A stretch of DNA of 64,000 nucleotides from Komagataella phaffii GS115 (Eukaryota > Ascomycota > Pichiomycetes > Pichiales > Pichiaceae), in assembly GCF_000027005.1 (NCBI RefSeq), contig NC_012964.1, positions 2,170,001 to 2,234,000 of the forward strand, given 5' to 3'. The notes below the pieces were generated by a model. The model saw only the letters and a list, made by a program, of their open reading frames with translations, was not told the DNA's origin and made no database searches. Position numbers and translations under genes: made by a program. Below, piece after piece: positions 1 through 9,728 of this stretch. Position 1 is the stretch's first letter, and each line of letters opens with the position of its first letter.

Positions 1-18
1 ATTCTTCACTAGCAAAGG

Positions 19-3000
19 ATGACAACAACAGTGTATGGAAAGTTAACACCGTCGTCTTCGGACTCGTCGATGGATCACCAGAAGTCCAAATTGTGGACTA
101 TGGACACTACCCCACAAGATATAACCGTCGTCCACCCATATCTCTCTCATATTGCTTTTAGTAATACGCTTAAGTTTTACCTTAATGGCCGTTTGATGGT
201 CGTGAAGAACCCCAATCCTGAGGGAACATTGCTTGATTTCATTAGAACTCAAGCGAATCTTACTGGAACGAAACTATGCTGTTCAGAGGGCGGCTGTGGT
301 GCATGTACAGTGACCGTCGCTGAATTCGACCAGGAAAAGTCGACCATCAGGTATCAAGCAGTCAACTCCTGTATCGTACCGCTTATTTCAGTCGATGGCA
401 AGCATCTGATAACTGTAGAGGGGATAGGATCAACAAATGATCCTCATCCAGTTCAAGAGCGGATGGCTAAATTTCACGGATCGCAGTGTGGATTCTGTAC
501 ACCTGGAATTATTATGAGCATGTATGCTTTATTGCGAAGCAAAAATGGCACAGTTTCCATGGAGGAAGTTAGCGAAGCTCTAGATGGAAATTTGTGTCGC
601 TGTACCGGTCTGATACCCATCCTCGATGGCCTGAATAGTTTTGCCTATGACAGTGAGCATTACAACAAAATCAAACAGTATCCAAAGGATGCCAGCTTTG
701 TATGTTCGAAGGGTGCTGACTGTTGCAGGAATAAAGCAAACAAGGACGGTGAAACCGAATCGAATTCTAACCCAGACATGGAGATCGACATGACTGAACT
801 CTTCTCCCCGGACGGGCTCTCTTTGAAATCCTATGATCCAAAAAGAGATTTGGCATTTCCTCAAAGGCTGCAGCAGATGCCAGTACAACCAAAATTTTAT
901 GGTAATGAATACAAAGTCTGGTTCAAGCCTACAACAAAAGCTCAGCTATTGCAGGTCAAAGCCATATACCCAAAGTCCAAGATTGTAGCTGGTGCGTCAG
1001 AGGTTCAAGTCGAAGTGAAAATGAAAGCTGCTGACTACAAAGTAAACATATTTGCCAATGATATTAAAGAGCTCAAAGGCTGGGAGTATCAGGATGGTTT
1101 TGGGTTGACCGTTGGAGGAAACATATCCCTTTCCGATTTAGAACATGTTTGTGGAAATTTAAGCAAGAAGCTCGGTTCAAGAGGAATGGTCTACGGTTGC
1201 ATCAACAAACAGTTGAAATATTTTGCCGGGAGACAGATTAGAAATGCAGGAACACCTGCGGGCAATATTTTCACTGCCTCTCCAATTGCGGATTTGAATC
1301 CCGTGTTAGTTGGAGCTAGATCTATTGTGACCACGGAAAAGCTTGATGCTTGTTCTGACAAGATTACAGTGGAGTCATTTGACCTCTCTGATAATTTTTT
1401 CACAGGTTATAGGCAACACAAGCTGGATCCAGAGAGCGTAATCACTAAAATATTCATCCCAGAAACTAAAGATAATGAATATATTTCCTCCTTTAAACAA
1501 AGCAAAAGAAAAGATGATGACATTGCCATAGTTTCCGCTTGTTTAAGAGTTCAACTCGATGACTTGGGAAATGTAGTGGACTCAACACTTGCTTACGGAG
1601 GTATGGCGCCTATGACTACTACTAGCAAGAATACTGAATCATTTATTCAAGGTAAGAGTATTTTTGAAGAATCCTTCCTGCAAGGTGCCATTGAGGCTCT
1701 TGATAAGGACTATCCATTACCGTATAGTGTTCCTGGAGGAATGGCTACGTATCGAAGAACCTTGACATTTTCATTTTTCTTCAAATTGTGGCAAACAATG
1801 TTGAGAGAATTTCAACCAACCGATCTGGATGCATTAATGAAACCAGCGTCTAGCCTTTGCGATGTAGACTCAAATCAAGAGGTTACCAGAAATTTTCCCC
1901 GTGGTACAAGGGATCTAACTACTCCATTTGAAGAAGGCTCCATTGTTGGAAAACCAGTGCCACATTTATCTGGTTTAAAGCAAGCTAGTGGAGAAGCTGT
2001 TTATGTTGACGATATCCCACCTCATCACAACGAACTTTTTGCTGTGAATATCACTTCTGCCCGACCCCATGCTAAGATATTATCTGTCAACTACGATGAA
2101 GCGTTGGAAGTCGAAGGTGTTATGGGATATGTGGATATCAATGACGTGCCATCGAAACATGCTAACCTTTATGGTCCTTTGCCATTCGGTAAGCAGCCAT
2201 TCTTTGCGGATGGAGAAGTGTTCTACGTTGGACAGACTATTGCTGTGATCTTGGCTCGTGATAGGGAACGTGCTGCTGAAGCAGCTAGAAAGGTCAAAGT
2301 TGAATACGAAGATCTTCCGAATATTATCAGTGTCGAAGATGGTGTTGAACAGAAGTCATTTTTCCCTGATTCCCGTAAATATGAAAAGGGAGACACTAAA
2401 GCTGCTTTCGAAGAGTCTGATTATGTGTTTGAAGGTCAGGTTCGAATGGGAGCTCAAGAGCACTTCTACTTTGAGCCACAAGGGTGCTTGGTGGTACCTG
2501 AGGAAGATGGGGAAATGAAAGTTTACTCGTCTTCGCAGAATCCAACAGAAACACAGGAATATGCAGCTCACATCACAGGCGTCCCTATTAATCGAATTGT
2601 AGCCAGAGTCAAAAGACTAGGCGGAGGGTTTGGTGGTAAAGAGTTGAGTCCTGTCTCCTATTCTTCAGTTTGTGCCCTGGCAGCCAAGAAATTCAAAAGT
2701 CCTGTACGAATGATATTGTCCAGAGGAGAGGATATGATGACTTCAGGCCAAAGACATCCCTTCCTGATGAAGTACAAAATCGGTGTCAATAAGGACTACA
2801 AATTCACTGCAGTAGAGGCTACCCTGTATGCAAACGCTGGCTGGAGTATGGATTTGACAAGGGGAGTTGTTGATCGAGCCGTGTTTCATTCCTTAAATTG
2901 CTACTTTATTCCAAATGTCGTTATCGAAGGAATACCAGTCATGACCAACACTGCTTCAAATACTGCTTTTAGGGGATTTGGGGCCCCGCAAGGAATGTTT

Positions 3001-4248
3001 TTGGCTGAGTCAATGGTAACAAGAGTCAGTGAAGAGTTGCGGGTAAATCCAGACGTTATTCGGGATCTCAATTATTTCAAAGTTGGGCAGACAACTGGAT
3101 ACAAACAACCTATAGATGAGGATTTCACTGTTCCTGAACTTGTGCTTCAAAACAAAAAAGAAGCGAAGTTTGATCAACTCGTAGAGGAGGTGAAGGAATT
3201 CAACAGTAAATCCAAATGGATCAAAAGGGGTATTTCTCATATCCCCACTATGTTTGGAGTCTCATTTGGAGTATTATTTCTGAACCAAGGAGGAGCACTA
3301 CTTCACATTTATCAGGATGGGTCGGTGCTGGTATCTCATGGTGGTGTTGAAATTGGCCAAGGTCTTAATACCAAAATGACAATGATTGCCGCCAAAGAGT
3401 TGGGTGTTCCTTTAGACAAATGTTTTATAAGTGAAACTTCCACCCAAAGTGTTCCCAATACGTCGGCAACTGCAGCATCTGCAGCCTCCGATTTGAATGG
3501 TATGGCAGTGAAGAATGCTTGTGACAAACTCAATGAAAGGCTATCTCCTGTGAAAGAAAAGCTAGGAGACTCGGCCACATGGGAGGATATTATTCGAACA
3601 GCTTATCTTGACCGAATTTCTCTCTCTGCAACTGGATTCTACAAAACTCCAAAGATTGGATATGTGTTCGGGGATCCAAACCCCAAGCCTGCATTTTTCT
3701 ACTATACACAGGGCTCAGCAATCAGTGTAGTCGAAGTCGATACTTTGACTGGAGATTGGTCATGCCTAAGCTCCCATATTAAAATGGACCTTGGGAGGCC
3801 GATAAACCATGCAATCGACACATATCAAATAACGGGCGCATATATGCAGGGAGTCGGACTTTGCACAATGGAGCAAAGTCTCTGGCTGCGTAACAATGGG
3901 CGCCTCTTTACAACCGGGCCTGGCGCTTACAAAGTGCCTGGATTTAGAGATTTGCCTCAAAAATTCCACGTTTCTATTCTCAAAGACCGCGAGTTCAAGC
4001 ATCTAGACACAATATGGAGATCCAAAGGCATAGGTGAACCGCCTCTGTTCTTGGGATTCAGCGTTCATTTCGCACTACGTGATGCTATAGCAACTGCTAG
4101 AAGGAGTCAAGGCATCGAGGAAGGGTGCAATGGCCTACCCTTCAGAAGTCCATTGACCACAGAACGTATCAGAACCATGATGGCTGATCCTATTCTTTTG
4201 GCGGCTCAAGTGCCCGCCGAAGGCAATGAGTGGTTCATTGAGGCCTAG
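19..4248 (+). CDS. Xanthine dehydrogenase (molybdenum hydroxylase)
   Basis: Oxidises hypoxanthine to xanthine and xanthine to urate in purine catabolism. The 1409 residues carry the full family layout. An N-terminal 2Fe-2S domain has Cys88, 93, 96 and 118. A second 2Fe-2S domain has Cys157, 160, 193 and 195 (QCGFC, NLCRC). An FAD domain follows (AGRQIRNAGTPAGNIFTASP). The molybdopterin part has GGGFGGKE, the QEHFYFEP glutamate, AFRGFGAPQG, EIGQG and the terminal GEPPLFLG with the catalytic Glu. An in-frame TAG at 10-12 makes the ATG at 19 the first possible start. The N-terminus is about 40 residues longer than in animal enzymes. S. cerevisiae lacks this enzyme. Activity needs molybdenum cofactor, whose genes are not in this window. 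The family is certain; substrate preference is inferred. Confidence 0.95.
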   Translation: MTTTVYGKLTPSSSDSSMDHQKSKLWTMDTTPQDITVVHPYLSHIAFSNTLKFYLNGRLMVVKNPNPEGTLLDFIRTQANLTGTKLCCSEGGCGACTVTVAEFDQEKSTIRYQAVNSCIVPLISVDGKHLITVEGIGSTNDPHPVQERMAKFHGSQCGFCTPGIIMSMYALLRSKNGTVSMEEVSEALDGNLCRCTGLIPILDGLNSFAYDSEHYNKIKQYPKDASFVCSKGADCCRNKANKDGETESNSNPDMEIDMTELFSPDGLSLKSYDPKRDLAFPQRLQQMPVQPKFYGNEYKVWFKPTTKAQLLQVKAIYPKSKIVAGASEVQVEVKMKAADYKVNIFANDIKELKGWEYQDGFGLTVGGNISLSDLEHVCGNLSKKLGSRGMVYGCINKQLKYFAGRQIRNAGTPAGNIFTASPIADLNPVLVGARSIVTTEKLDACSDKITVESFDLSDNFFTGYRQHKLDPESVITKIFIPETKDNEYISSFKQSKRKDDDIAIVSACLRVQLDDLGNVVDSTLAYGGMAPMTTTSKNTESFIQGKSIFEESFLQGAIEALDKDYPLPYSVPGGMATYRRTLTFSFFFKLWQTMLREFQPTDLDALMKPASSLCDVDSNQEVTRNFPRGTRDLTTPFEEGSIVGKPVPHLSGLKQASGEAVYVDDIPPHHNELFAVNITSARPHAKILSVNYDEALEVEGVMGYVDINDVPSKHANLYGPLPFGKQPFFADGEVFYVGQTIAVILARDRERAAEAARKVKVEYEDLPNIISVEDGVEQKSFFPDSRKYEKGDTKAAFEESDYVFEGQVRMGAQEHFYFEPQGCLVVPEEDGEMKVYSSSQNPTETQEYAAHITGVPINRIVARVKRLGGGFGGKELSPVSYSSVCALAAKKFKSPVRMILSRGEDMMTSGQRHPFLMKYKIGVNKDYKFTAVEATLYANAGWSMDLTRGVVDRAVFHSLNCYFIPNVVIEGIPVMTNTASNTAFRGFGAPQGMFLAESMVTRVSEELRVNPDVIRDLNYFKVGQTTGYKQPIDEDFTVPELVLQNKKEAKFDQLVEEVKEFNSKSKWIKRGISHIPTMFGVSFGVLFLNQGGALLHIYQDGSVLVSHGGVEIGQGLNTKMTMIAAKELGVPLDKCFISETSTQSVPNTSATAASAASDLNGMAVKNACDKLNERLSPVKEKLGDSATWEDIIRTAYLDRISLSATGFYKTPKIGYVFGDPNPKPAFFYYTQGSAISVVEVDTLTGDWSCLSSHIKMDLGRPINHAIDTYQITGAYMQGVGLCTMEQSLWLRNNGRLFTTGPGAYKVPGFRDLPQKFHVSILKDREFKHLDTIWRSKGIGEPPLFLGFSVHFALRDAIATARRSQGIEEGCNGLPFRSPLTTERIRTMMADPILLAAQVPAEGNEWFIEA

Positions 4249-4393
4249 AAGTGTTGTGATTATTTTATTTATTTAATTTATTTTTGCCTTTCAATTTTTT
4301 ATTTTTCGGCTGCCACCCTAGCGCGCGCTCGCACTAAAGGCTACTTCTCCGTCTCCAACCCAGCGAGACGGACTCCAAAGTTCCTTCTAGTAA

Positions 4394-5599
4394 ATGTACT
4401 TAACCAGCACAGTGAGAGCGCTGCCAGTACATTTTTTCAGATCAAGACATTGTATTAGAACCATGAGTAACATTGTTGAGAAGAAACAGTCCGAATTCTC
4501 GAGAGCTGAGCCTTTCCGTGTGGCGGTTATTGGCTCCGGAAATTGGGGGACTACTGTTGCAAAAATTATTGCCGAGAACACCAATGAAAGACCAGAAGAA
4601 TTCGTTAGAGATGTCAATATGTGGGTCTACGAAGAAGACATTGAAGGCCGCAAGTTGACGGATATTATCAACGAGGAGCATGAGAATGTTAAGTACCTTC
4701 CTGGGGTAAAATTACCCAAGAATTTGCATGCCACCCCAGACTTGTTGGCTGTTGCAAGCCCTGCAGATATTCTGGTGTTCAACGTTCCTCACCAATTTTT
4801 AAGCCGAATCCTACAGCAATTGAAGGGTAAAATTAAACCGACCGCCAGAGCCATTTCATGTCTAAAGGGCCTCAATGTAGAGAAGAACTCATGTCAACTT
4901 TTGAGCACACAAATTGAGAACGAATTGAACATTCATTGCGGAGTGTTGTCAGGAGCTAATCTTGCACCTGAGATAGCTAGAGAATGCTGGTCTGAAACCA
5001 CGATTGCCTACGTTAAGCCAAAGGATTATCGTGGCAAGTATGACGATGTGACACCTTTCACGATCAAACATTTGTTCCACAGACCTGCTTATTTTCATGT
5101 GCAAGTTATTGAGGATATCGCTGGTGCATCCTTGGGTGGAGCTCTGAAGAACGTCATTGCTCTAGCTGTTGGATTTGTGGATGGGCTTAATTGGGGAGAT
5201 AATGCTAAAGGTGCCATCATTAGACTGGGACTTCGTGAAATGATTCATTTCGGACACACGTATTTCCCTGGTGCTAAGAGTTACACTCTAACCTGTGAAA
5301 GTGCTGGTGCTGCCGATCTTATCACTTCCTGTGCAGGAGGCCGCAATTTTAAGGTTGGAAGAGAAATAGCTGCCACAGGAAAGCCTGCTGAGCAGGTAGA
5401 AGCAGAGCTTCTGAATGGTCAGTCTGCCCAAGGAATTATTACTGCTGCGGAAGTGTATGAATTTCTGTCAAGCAAGGGAGACTTAAACAGCTACCCCTTA
5501 CTCATTACGGTATATCTGATCTTGAAGGGGGAACGGTCAGCTGAATGTATTCCAGAGTACTTCAACAAGACCGAGGACGTTAAGCATTGGGAAGACTAA
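4394..5599 (+). CDS. GPD1: NAD-dependent glycerol-3-phosphate dehydrogenase
   Basis: Reduces dihydroxyacetone phosphate to glycerol 3-phosphate with NADH, for glycerol synthesis, redox balance and lipid precursor supply. The NAD-binding loop GSGNWG is at residues 47-52. The catalytic-lysine segment GGALKNVIAL and the conserved CAGGRNFKVG segment are present. The long form has 401 residues. A second in-frame ATG at 4463 would give 378 residues, close to the cytosolic core. The 23 residues between the two starts are rich in Arg and hydrophobic residues with no acidic residue, like a mitochondrial presequence. No clear PTS2 motif is seen, unlike S. cerevisiae Gpd1. It lies on the same strand as xanthine dehydrogenase, with a 145-base gap. 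Confidence 0.95.
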   Translation: MYLTSTVRALPVHFFRSRHCIRTMSNIVEKKQSEFSRAEPFRVAVIGSGNWGTTVAKIIAENTNERPEEFVRDVNMWVYEEDIEGRKLTDIINEEHENVKYLPGVKLPKNLHATPDLLAVASPADILVFNVPHQFLSRILQQLKGKIKPTARAISCLKGLNVEKNSCQLLSTQIENELNIHCGVLSGANLAPEIARECWSETTIAYVKPKDYRGKYDDVTPFTIKHLFHRPAYFHVQVIEDIAGASLGGALKNVIALAVGFVDGLNWGDNAKGAIIRLGLREMIHFGHTYFPGAKSYTLTCESAGAADLITSCAGGRNFKVGREIAATGKPAEQVEAELLNGQSAQGIITAAEVYEFLSSKGDLNSYPLLITVYLILKGERSAECIPEYFNKTEDVKHWED

Positions 5600-5758
5600 T
5601 TAGAAGCCTGTGTGGGTTCAGCTTGCAGTACTAGACCTTTGAGGCAACTATCCCAACCCCCATGCTAAATAAACAATTGTATACTAGCGCGAACATCGAA
5701 CTGTTAAATGTGATTATATTTCATGTACCGTAACCTACTCGCTTAACCACCTTTGATC

Positions 5759-6165
5759 ATGTCAGCTCCTCCAGAAGCTCTACAGAAAGTATGTTGCACT
5801 TTGGTTCCTGCTTATTACTATGTACTAACAGATAGGTTCTGGTGGAAATGAACCAGCAAATACAAAAATCCCAATCGGAATTGGCAATGACTCGTATTCA
5901 ACTTCAAAGAAACGAGACCAATCTTCGCATACTAAAATTGGCAAACTCTGAGGTCTCCAATTCTAAACAAGATCACGTTTGGGAATCTGTTGGAAAGATA
6001 TTTCTCAAGACATCGGTTCAAGATTATTCATCCAGTTTGAAGAACGAAACAACTTCCATCAATGATGCCGTGAAGGCTCTAAAGACCAAAGAAACATACT
6101 TACAAACTACATTGGAAAATACAGTACAGGCAATTAATAAGTATGTGGGAAAACCCTCCTCCTAA
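5759..6165 (+). CDS. PFD1: Prefoldin subunit 1 (spliced)
   Basis: A beta-type subunit of the hexameric prefoldin co-chaperone that passes nascent actin and tubulin to the TRiC/CCT chaperonin in the cytosol. Exon 1 (5759-5788) encodes MSAPPEALQK. Exon 2 (5836-6165) continues in frame with VLVEMNQQIQ. The product has about 120 residues with two heptad-rich helices around the VGKIFLKTSVQDY hairpin core, typical of subunit 1. The ATG start and the intron were read from the sequence: without splicing the conserved N-terminal helix would be lost. The gene is convergent with ATG27, whose stop lies 10 bases away. Confidence 0.88.
5789..5835 (+). other. PFD1 intron
   Basis: A 47-base intron with donor GTATGT, branch site TACTAAC at 5823-5829 and acceptor TAG at 5833-5835. 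Removing it joins codon AAA to GTT in frame. It sits after the tenth codon, the usual 5'-proximal place for yeast introns. Confidence 0.88.
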
Positions 6166-6175
6166 TTAGGTCAAT

Positions 6176-6988
6176 CTAAACTGCACTATATCCACCTCTA
6201 TTTGAGCTTCCAAAGATTTTACCTGCCAACTCTCTCAAGAATCCAGGGATCCTTGATACGACTTCAACAACGGCATCGACAAACTCACTGAAAGCCTCAT
6301 TAGAAGATCCCCGGTTGCTGACATTCAACCATGCAGTGCCAATTATGTACGCAGCAAAGCCGATCACTCCGAGTATAAAAAACCATGTAAACCATCCCCA
6401 AGACCCGTCAGAATCAGAGTCATGTTTTCCGTCCTTATCCTTGTCCTTGTTTTTGTCGTCTTTTCTACCTTTGTTATCAGACCTACATGCAGCTTTGGAC
6501 TTTATTCGTAACTCCAATTGTTGACGGTTCCAGCCAACTAATTCTAAAAGGTCTTTGTCATAATCTCCGTCTTTACTACACTCAAAAACGATGTCAGCAG
6601 CGATAGACTGTTTTCCCCAATAAGCGCCTGTTAATTGTACAGTAACATTGTTATCATTGGTTTCAATTGAGGGTTTGAGGTTTCTAGAGAATGCAACCAC
6701 TTCAGAGACTACTGGCTCCTTACCATTGAGTAGCACCTCTGTGATACCACATATCTGGGAATCATCGGGGCAATTCTCCACGTCCATCTTATCCTTTCCA
6801 TCTTTATCTTGAGAATCATATATGTTGAGATACCAGACTGACTTGGTGATTGATGGCGGCGTTTCCAATTCAGTGGTCACTTCGTGAAGGCCAGCAATTT
6901 TGTTCAAATCATAGGGTCTCAAGTGTTTATTAGATATGTCTATGGCACAAACCGAAGCAATAAATAGAATCAACCTGAAATAGTTCAT
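6176..6988 (-). CDS. ATG27: Autophagy-related protein 27
   Basis: A type I membrane protein that helps traffic Atg9 vesicles during autophagy and cycles between Golgi, endosomes and vacuole. The 270 residues start with a hydrophobic signal peptide (about 1-15, ending VCA). A Cys-containing lumenal domain of the mannose-6-phosphate-receptor-like type follows, with cysteines in ENCPDDSQICGI, FECSKDG and AACRSD. Then come an Asp/Lys-rich linker, one transmembrane helix (about 195-220, FILGVIGFAAYIIGTAW) and a cytosolic tail ending YSAV, the known tyrosine sorting signal of Atg27. It is divergent from RPL17. Confidence 0.92.
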   Translation of the reverse strand: MNYFRLILFIASVCAIDISNKHLRPYDLNKIAGLHEVTTELETPPSITKSVWYLNIYDSQDKDGKDKMDVENCPDDSQICGITEVLLNGKEPVVSEVVAFSRNLKPSIETNDNNVTVQLTGAYWGKQSIAADIVFECSKDGDYDKDLLELVGWNRQQLELRIKSKAACRSDNKGRKDDKNKDKDKDGKHDSDSDGSWGWFTWFFILGVIGFAAYIIGTAWLNVSNRGSSNEAFSEFVDAVVEVVSRIPGFLRELAGKIFGSSNRGGYSAV

Positions 6989-7456
6989 TGCCGGTTGAAT
7001 TGATTACCTTGTTATCTTTGACTGGTGGAGGTATGATTAAGCCTTGCGCGCATTGGTGATGGCCTGTTACTTGGTAGAGAGCCTCCTAGAAATTCCGCGA
7101 GGAAAACCTTGGAGAGCGTTAAGGGGATGCGGTAGCTAATAGATAAAAGATTATGTAATACAATCTGCGGAACATATATTGAGGAAATTCACTAAATATG
7201 GAGAGTAGTGAATATTTAGTAGAAGAAACTCAAATTCCCAGAATTAGAAACCTATTAAGAGTCGCCACTAACTCAAGAGTCTATAAAATACTTCGTAACA
7301 GCTCTCTCTCCTACTAGACATCATGAATAACATTTACATCTTTACATCAACTATTTTAGCACGTGATCCATTCTAGGGTTCTTAGACAACCTATCTATCG
7401 CGATCTCATCAACAACTTTTTTCACTCTTCTGTTTTCTTCTTCTACATCATCCTTA
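6989..7456. promoter_or_regulatory. ATG27/RPL17 divergent intergenic region
   Basis: This 468-base spacer separates two divergent genes. It contains a TATA-like CTATAAAATA at 7281-7290, about 170 bases before the RPL17 ATG, and a pyrimidine-rich leader just before that ATG. It also holds a perfect 9-base inverted repeat at 7191-7199 and 7212-7220. No RNA gene is seen. Assigning these elements to RPL17 is inference. Confidence 0.5.
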
Positions 7457-8157
7457 ATGACTCGTTACAGTGCTGTCCCAGCTAACCCAGATCGTTCTGC
7501 CTCTGCTCGTGGCTCTTACCTGCGTGTTTCTTTCAAGAACACCAGAGAGACCGCTCAAGCCGTCAACGGATGGAACCTGAAGAAGGCTCAACAGTACTTG
7601 GACCAAGTCCTTGACCACAAGAGAGCCATTCCTTTCCGTCGTTTCAACTCTTCCATCGGAAGAACTGGACAAGGTAAGGAGTTCGGTACTGACAAGGCTA
7701 GATGGCCTGCTAAGTCTGTCAAGTTTATCCAAGACTTATTGAAGAACGCTGAATCCAACGCTGAGGTATGTATTTTTTTTCACAAAAAGTCTTCTGGAAA
7801 AAAAACCATGAAGAGATCAAGACAGATGTTTCTAGGTTGAGATATTATGGCAATATCTTTCTTGGGTTCACTTGTCCTCTGTTCCATGTTTTTTTGGTCT
7901 TTTAAAGTCTTAAAGGATTTTTTTTCAGTTTTTGATTACTAACATATATTTAGAGCAAGGGTTTGGACATTGACAGTTTGATCATCTCCCACATCCAAGT
8001 TAACCAAGCTCCAAAGTTGAGAAGAAGAACTTTCAGAGCCCATGGTAGAATTAACGCTTACAACTCTTCTCCATGTCACATTGAGTTGATCTTGTCCGAG
8101 CCAGATGAAGCCATTGAGAAGGCCAAGGAAGAGCCAGCCCAGTTGACTGAAGCTTAG
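7457..8157 (+). CDS. RPL17: 60S ribosomal protein uL22 (L17), spliced
   Basis: A core protein of the large ribosomal subunit lining the peptide exit tunnel. Exon 1 (7457-7765, 103 codons) starts [20 protein letters not shown]. Exon 2 (7954-8157) starts [20 protein letters not shown] and contains the uL22 hairpin signature [14 protein letters not shown]. The joined protein has 170 residues. The splice falls exactly between codons, after GAG. The CT-rich leader and a large intron are typical of yeast ribosomal protein genes. Confidence 0.97.
7766..7953 (+). other. RPL17 intron with a short internal hairpin
   Basis: A 188-base intron with donor GTATGT, branch site TACTAAC at 7937-7943 and acceptor TAG at 7951-7953. 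It is U-rich. A perfect 7-base-pair stem (AGATATT, 7840-7846, with AATATCT, 7852-7858, loop ATGGC) lies mid-intron. No snoRNA C/D box pair was recognised. Confidence 0.9.
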
Positions 8158-8214
8158 ATTTTGACGGGTAACATATATTAATACATGTAATTGATTGACT
8201 GTTCTCTTACTTTC

Positions 8215-9420
8215 CTAACTATGAATTCTTTTAGTTGAATGATCAGGAAGTGGTGTGATGGATCGTTTGTGATCTGTCTCCACATCTTCCGTCTCAACTT
8301 CTTCTACCTCAAACTCCGTATCTGATGCCACCTCGAGTGGCCGTGATTGCTGACCAATATCCGCGTCCGTCGTTTTTCCCTGGGTAGTTGGCTCATCTGG
8401 TTCAAGCTCTGATTCATACTCCAGATAGTCTCCCTCTTCAACTTCTGTTACATTGCTCGGAGCTGCCAGCAGCCCGACATTTTCAAGCCCTTTACGTTTA
8501 CCACTGTCTGCCATGTCCTTCAAATGCTCATACACACTAAGCAAAGTTGGAACTAAAGTAACCTTTATCAAGATCATATTGTAGGCTGTTTTGTCAGTAT
8601 TTTCCTTCAGCCTACTTAAAAGTTCAATAAAATCTCTTGGAGTCACATCTTTGGTGTGAACATCATCCTCAAGAATTTTAATATCAAGCTCGATCATTTC
8701 CAAACAGTACTGTTTCTCTGGTGAATAATCCAAACTATTTGAGTTGCAAAAACTGCGTAAGTGACTGAAAAATTTATTGAAAGGTTGGTTCAAAATAGTA
8801 ATATCTGAGAACATTACAGCTAAATCTGAATAGTCCTCATCCTCCTCTAGTGCAAATGGTACAAGTTTAAACGTATCATTGGAGGGGAGTTGGATGTATA
8901 CCGGAATAGGCACTTGGTATGATGACTCGTTTGCAGTTGAAGAGTTCGGATTTTCTTCTTTTCCTTTTTCTATTTCTCCTTCTACTTCTTCTCCTGCTGC
9001 TTCTTCTCTTTCTTCTTCTCTCTCTTCTTCTCTTTCTTTTTCCTCTCCATCATCTTCCTCATATTCCAATTCCTCCTGGTACCCCGGCTGTGAAGAGTAA
9101 TCCGAGCCCAGGTCAATTAACTCAATCTCTGCGGTTTTGACATGTGGCTGGACCCTTTCTACCGAATTAGACTCCACATCGTCTTTCAATTCCTTCCCTT
9201 CTTTTTCTACGTCCATATTCACCATTGAATCATTGACGTCTTCCAATGATCCGTTTGCCGTTCCTGATCCTGTACCAGCATCAATGTTGTGCCCCAATTT
9301 AGTTTCGTTATCGGTTAAAATGCTGATTGAATCATCACTGGCCACCTCTTTTATTGCATCATCACCGCTATAATCATCAGATAGCAATTCTTGCTGCTCA
9401 ACATGGGGATCTGTGGACAT
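8215..9420 (-). CDS. Acidic protein of unknown function
   Basis: I do not recognise this 401-residue protein. Its N-terminal half and its tail are strongly acidic and probably disordered. Glu-rich repeats of the EEREEEREE type fill about residues 120-160. A better-ordered core at about 172-310 begins PIPVYIQLPSNDTFKLVPF and continues with hydrophobic-patterned helices (FNKFFSHLRSFC, FIELLSRLKENTDK, MILIKVTLVPTLLSVYEHL). The C-terminal end has Thr-Pro and Ser-Pro sites and a basic SITPLPDHSTKRIHS. There is no signal peptide or membrane helix. The composition suggests a nuclear protein, but that is only inference. It is convergent with RPL17. Confidence 0.75.
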   Translation of the reverse strand: MSTDPHVEQQELLSDDYSGDDAIKEVASDDSISILTDNETKLGHNIDAGTGSGTANGSLEDVNDSMVNMDVEKEGKELKDDVESNSVERVQPHVKTAEIELIDLGSDYSSQPGYQEELEYEEDDGEEKEREEEREEEREEAAGEEVEGEIEKGKEENPNSSTANESSYQVPIPVYIQLPSNDTFKLVPFALEEDEDYSDLAVMFSDITILNQPFNKFFSHLRSFCNSNSLDYSPEKQYCLEMIELDIKILEDDVHTKDVTPRDFIELLSRLKENTDKTAYNMILIKVTLVPTLLSVYEHLKDMADSGKRKGLENVGLLAAPSNVTEVEEGDYLEYESELEPDEPTTQGKTTDADIGQQSRPLEVASDTEFEVEEVETEDVETDHKRSITPLPDHSTKRIHS

Positions 9421-9728
9421 GATTTAATGTGTCACGATTATATTCAAAAGTAATTATCAGAGGTTCATGTACTTGACGTGAGATCTGAGATGTCAGATGT
9501 CGTATAATAAAAATCAGACCTCAATTGTTTCATCAAATTCAATTATAAGTAGGCCATTCGGCAATATTAGAAAAGTGTCCATCGCAATACAGTAGTGTAT
9601 AATATATATATTAATTCTTCTACAAAAGAATATCTGATATCCTTTTTGTGAAAGAATTTTGGGTGAGCTGGAAAAATTTGATAAACTCAATCGTGGAAAT
9701 TGTACTTTTCAGTTATGATTATGATTAT
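9421..9728. promoter_or_regulatory. Spacer upstream of the acidic gene
   Basis: This 308-base AT-rich spacer lies between two genes on the minus strand, so it holds the promoter of the acidic gene and the 3' end of the thioesterase gene. It contains an alternating AT stretch at about 9599-9612 that could act as a TATA or a polyadenylation element. Nothing else stands out. Confidence 0.4.
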
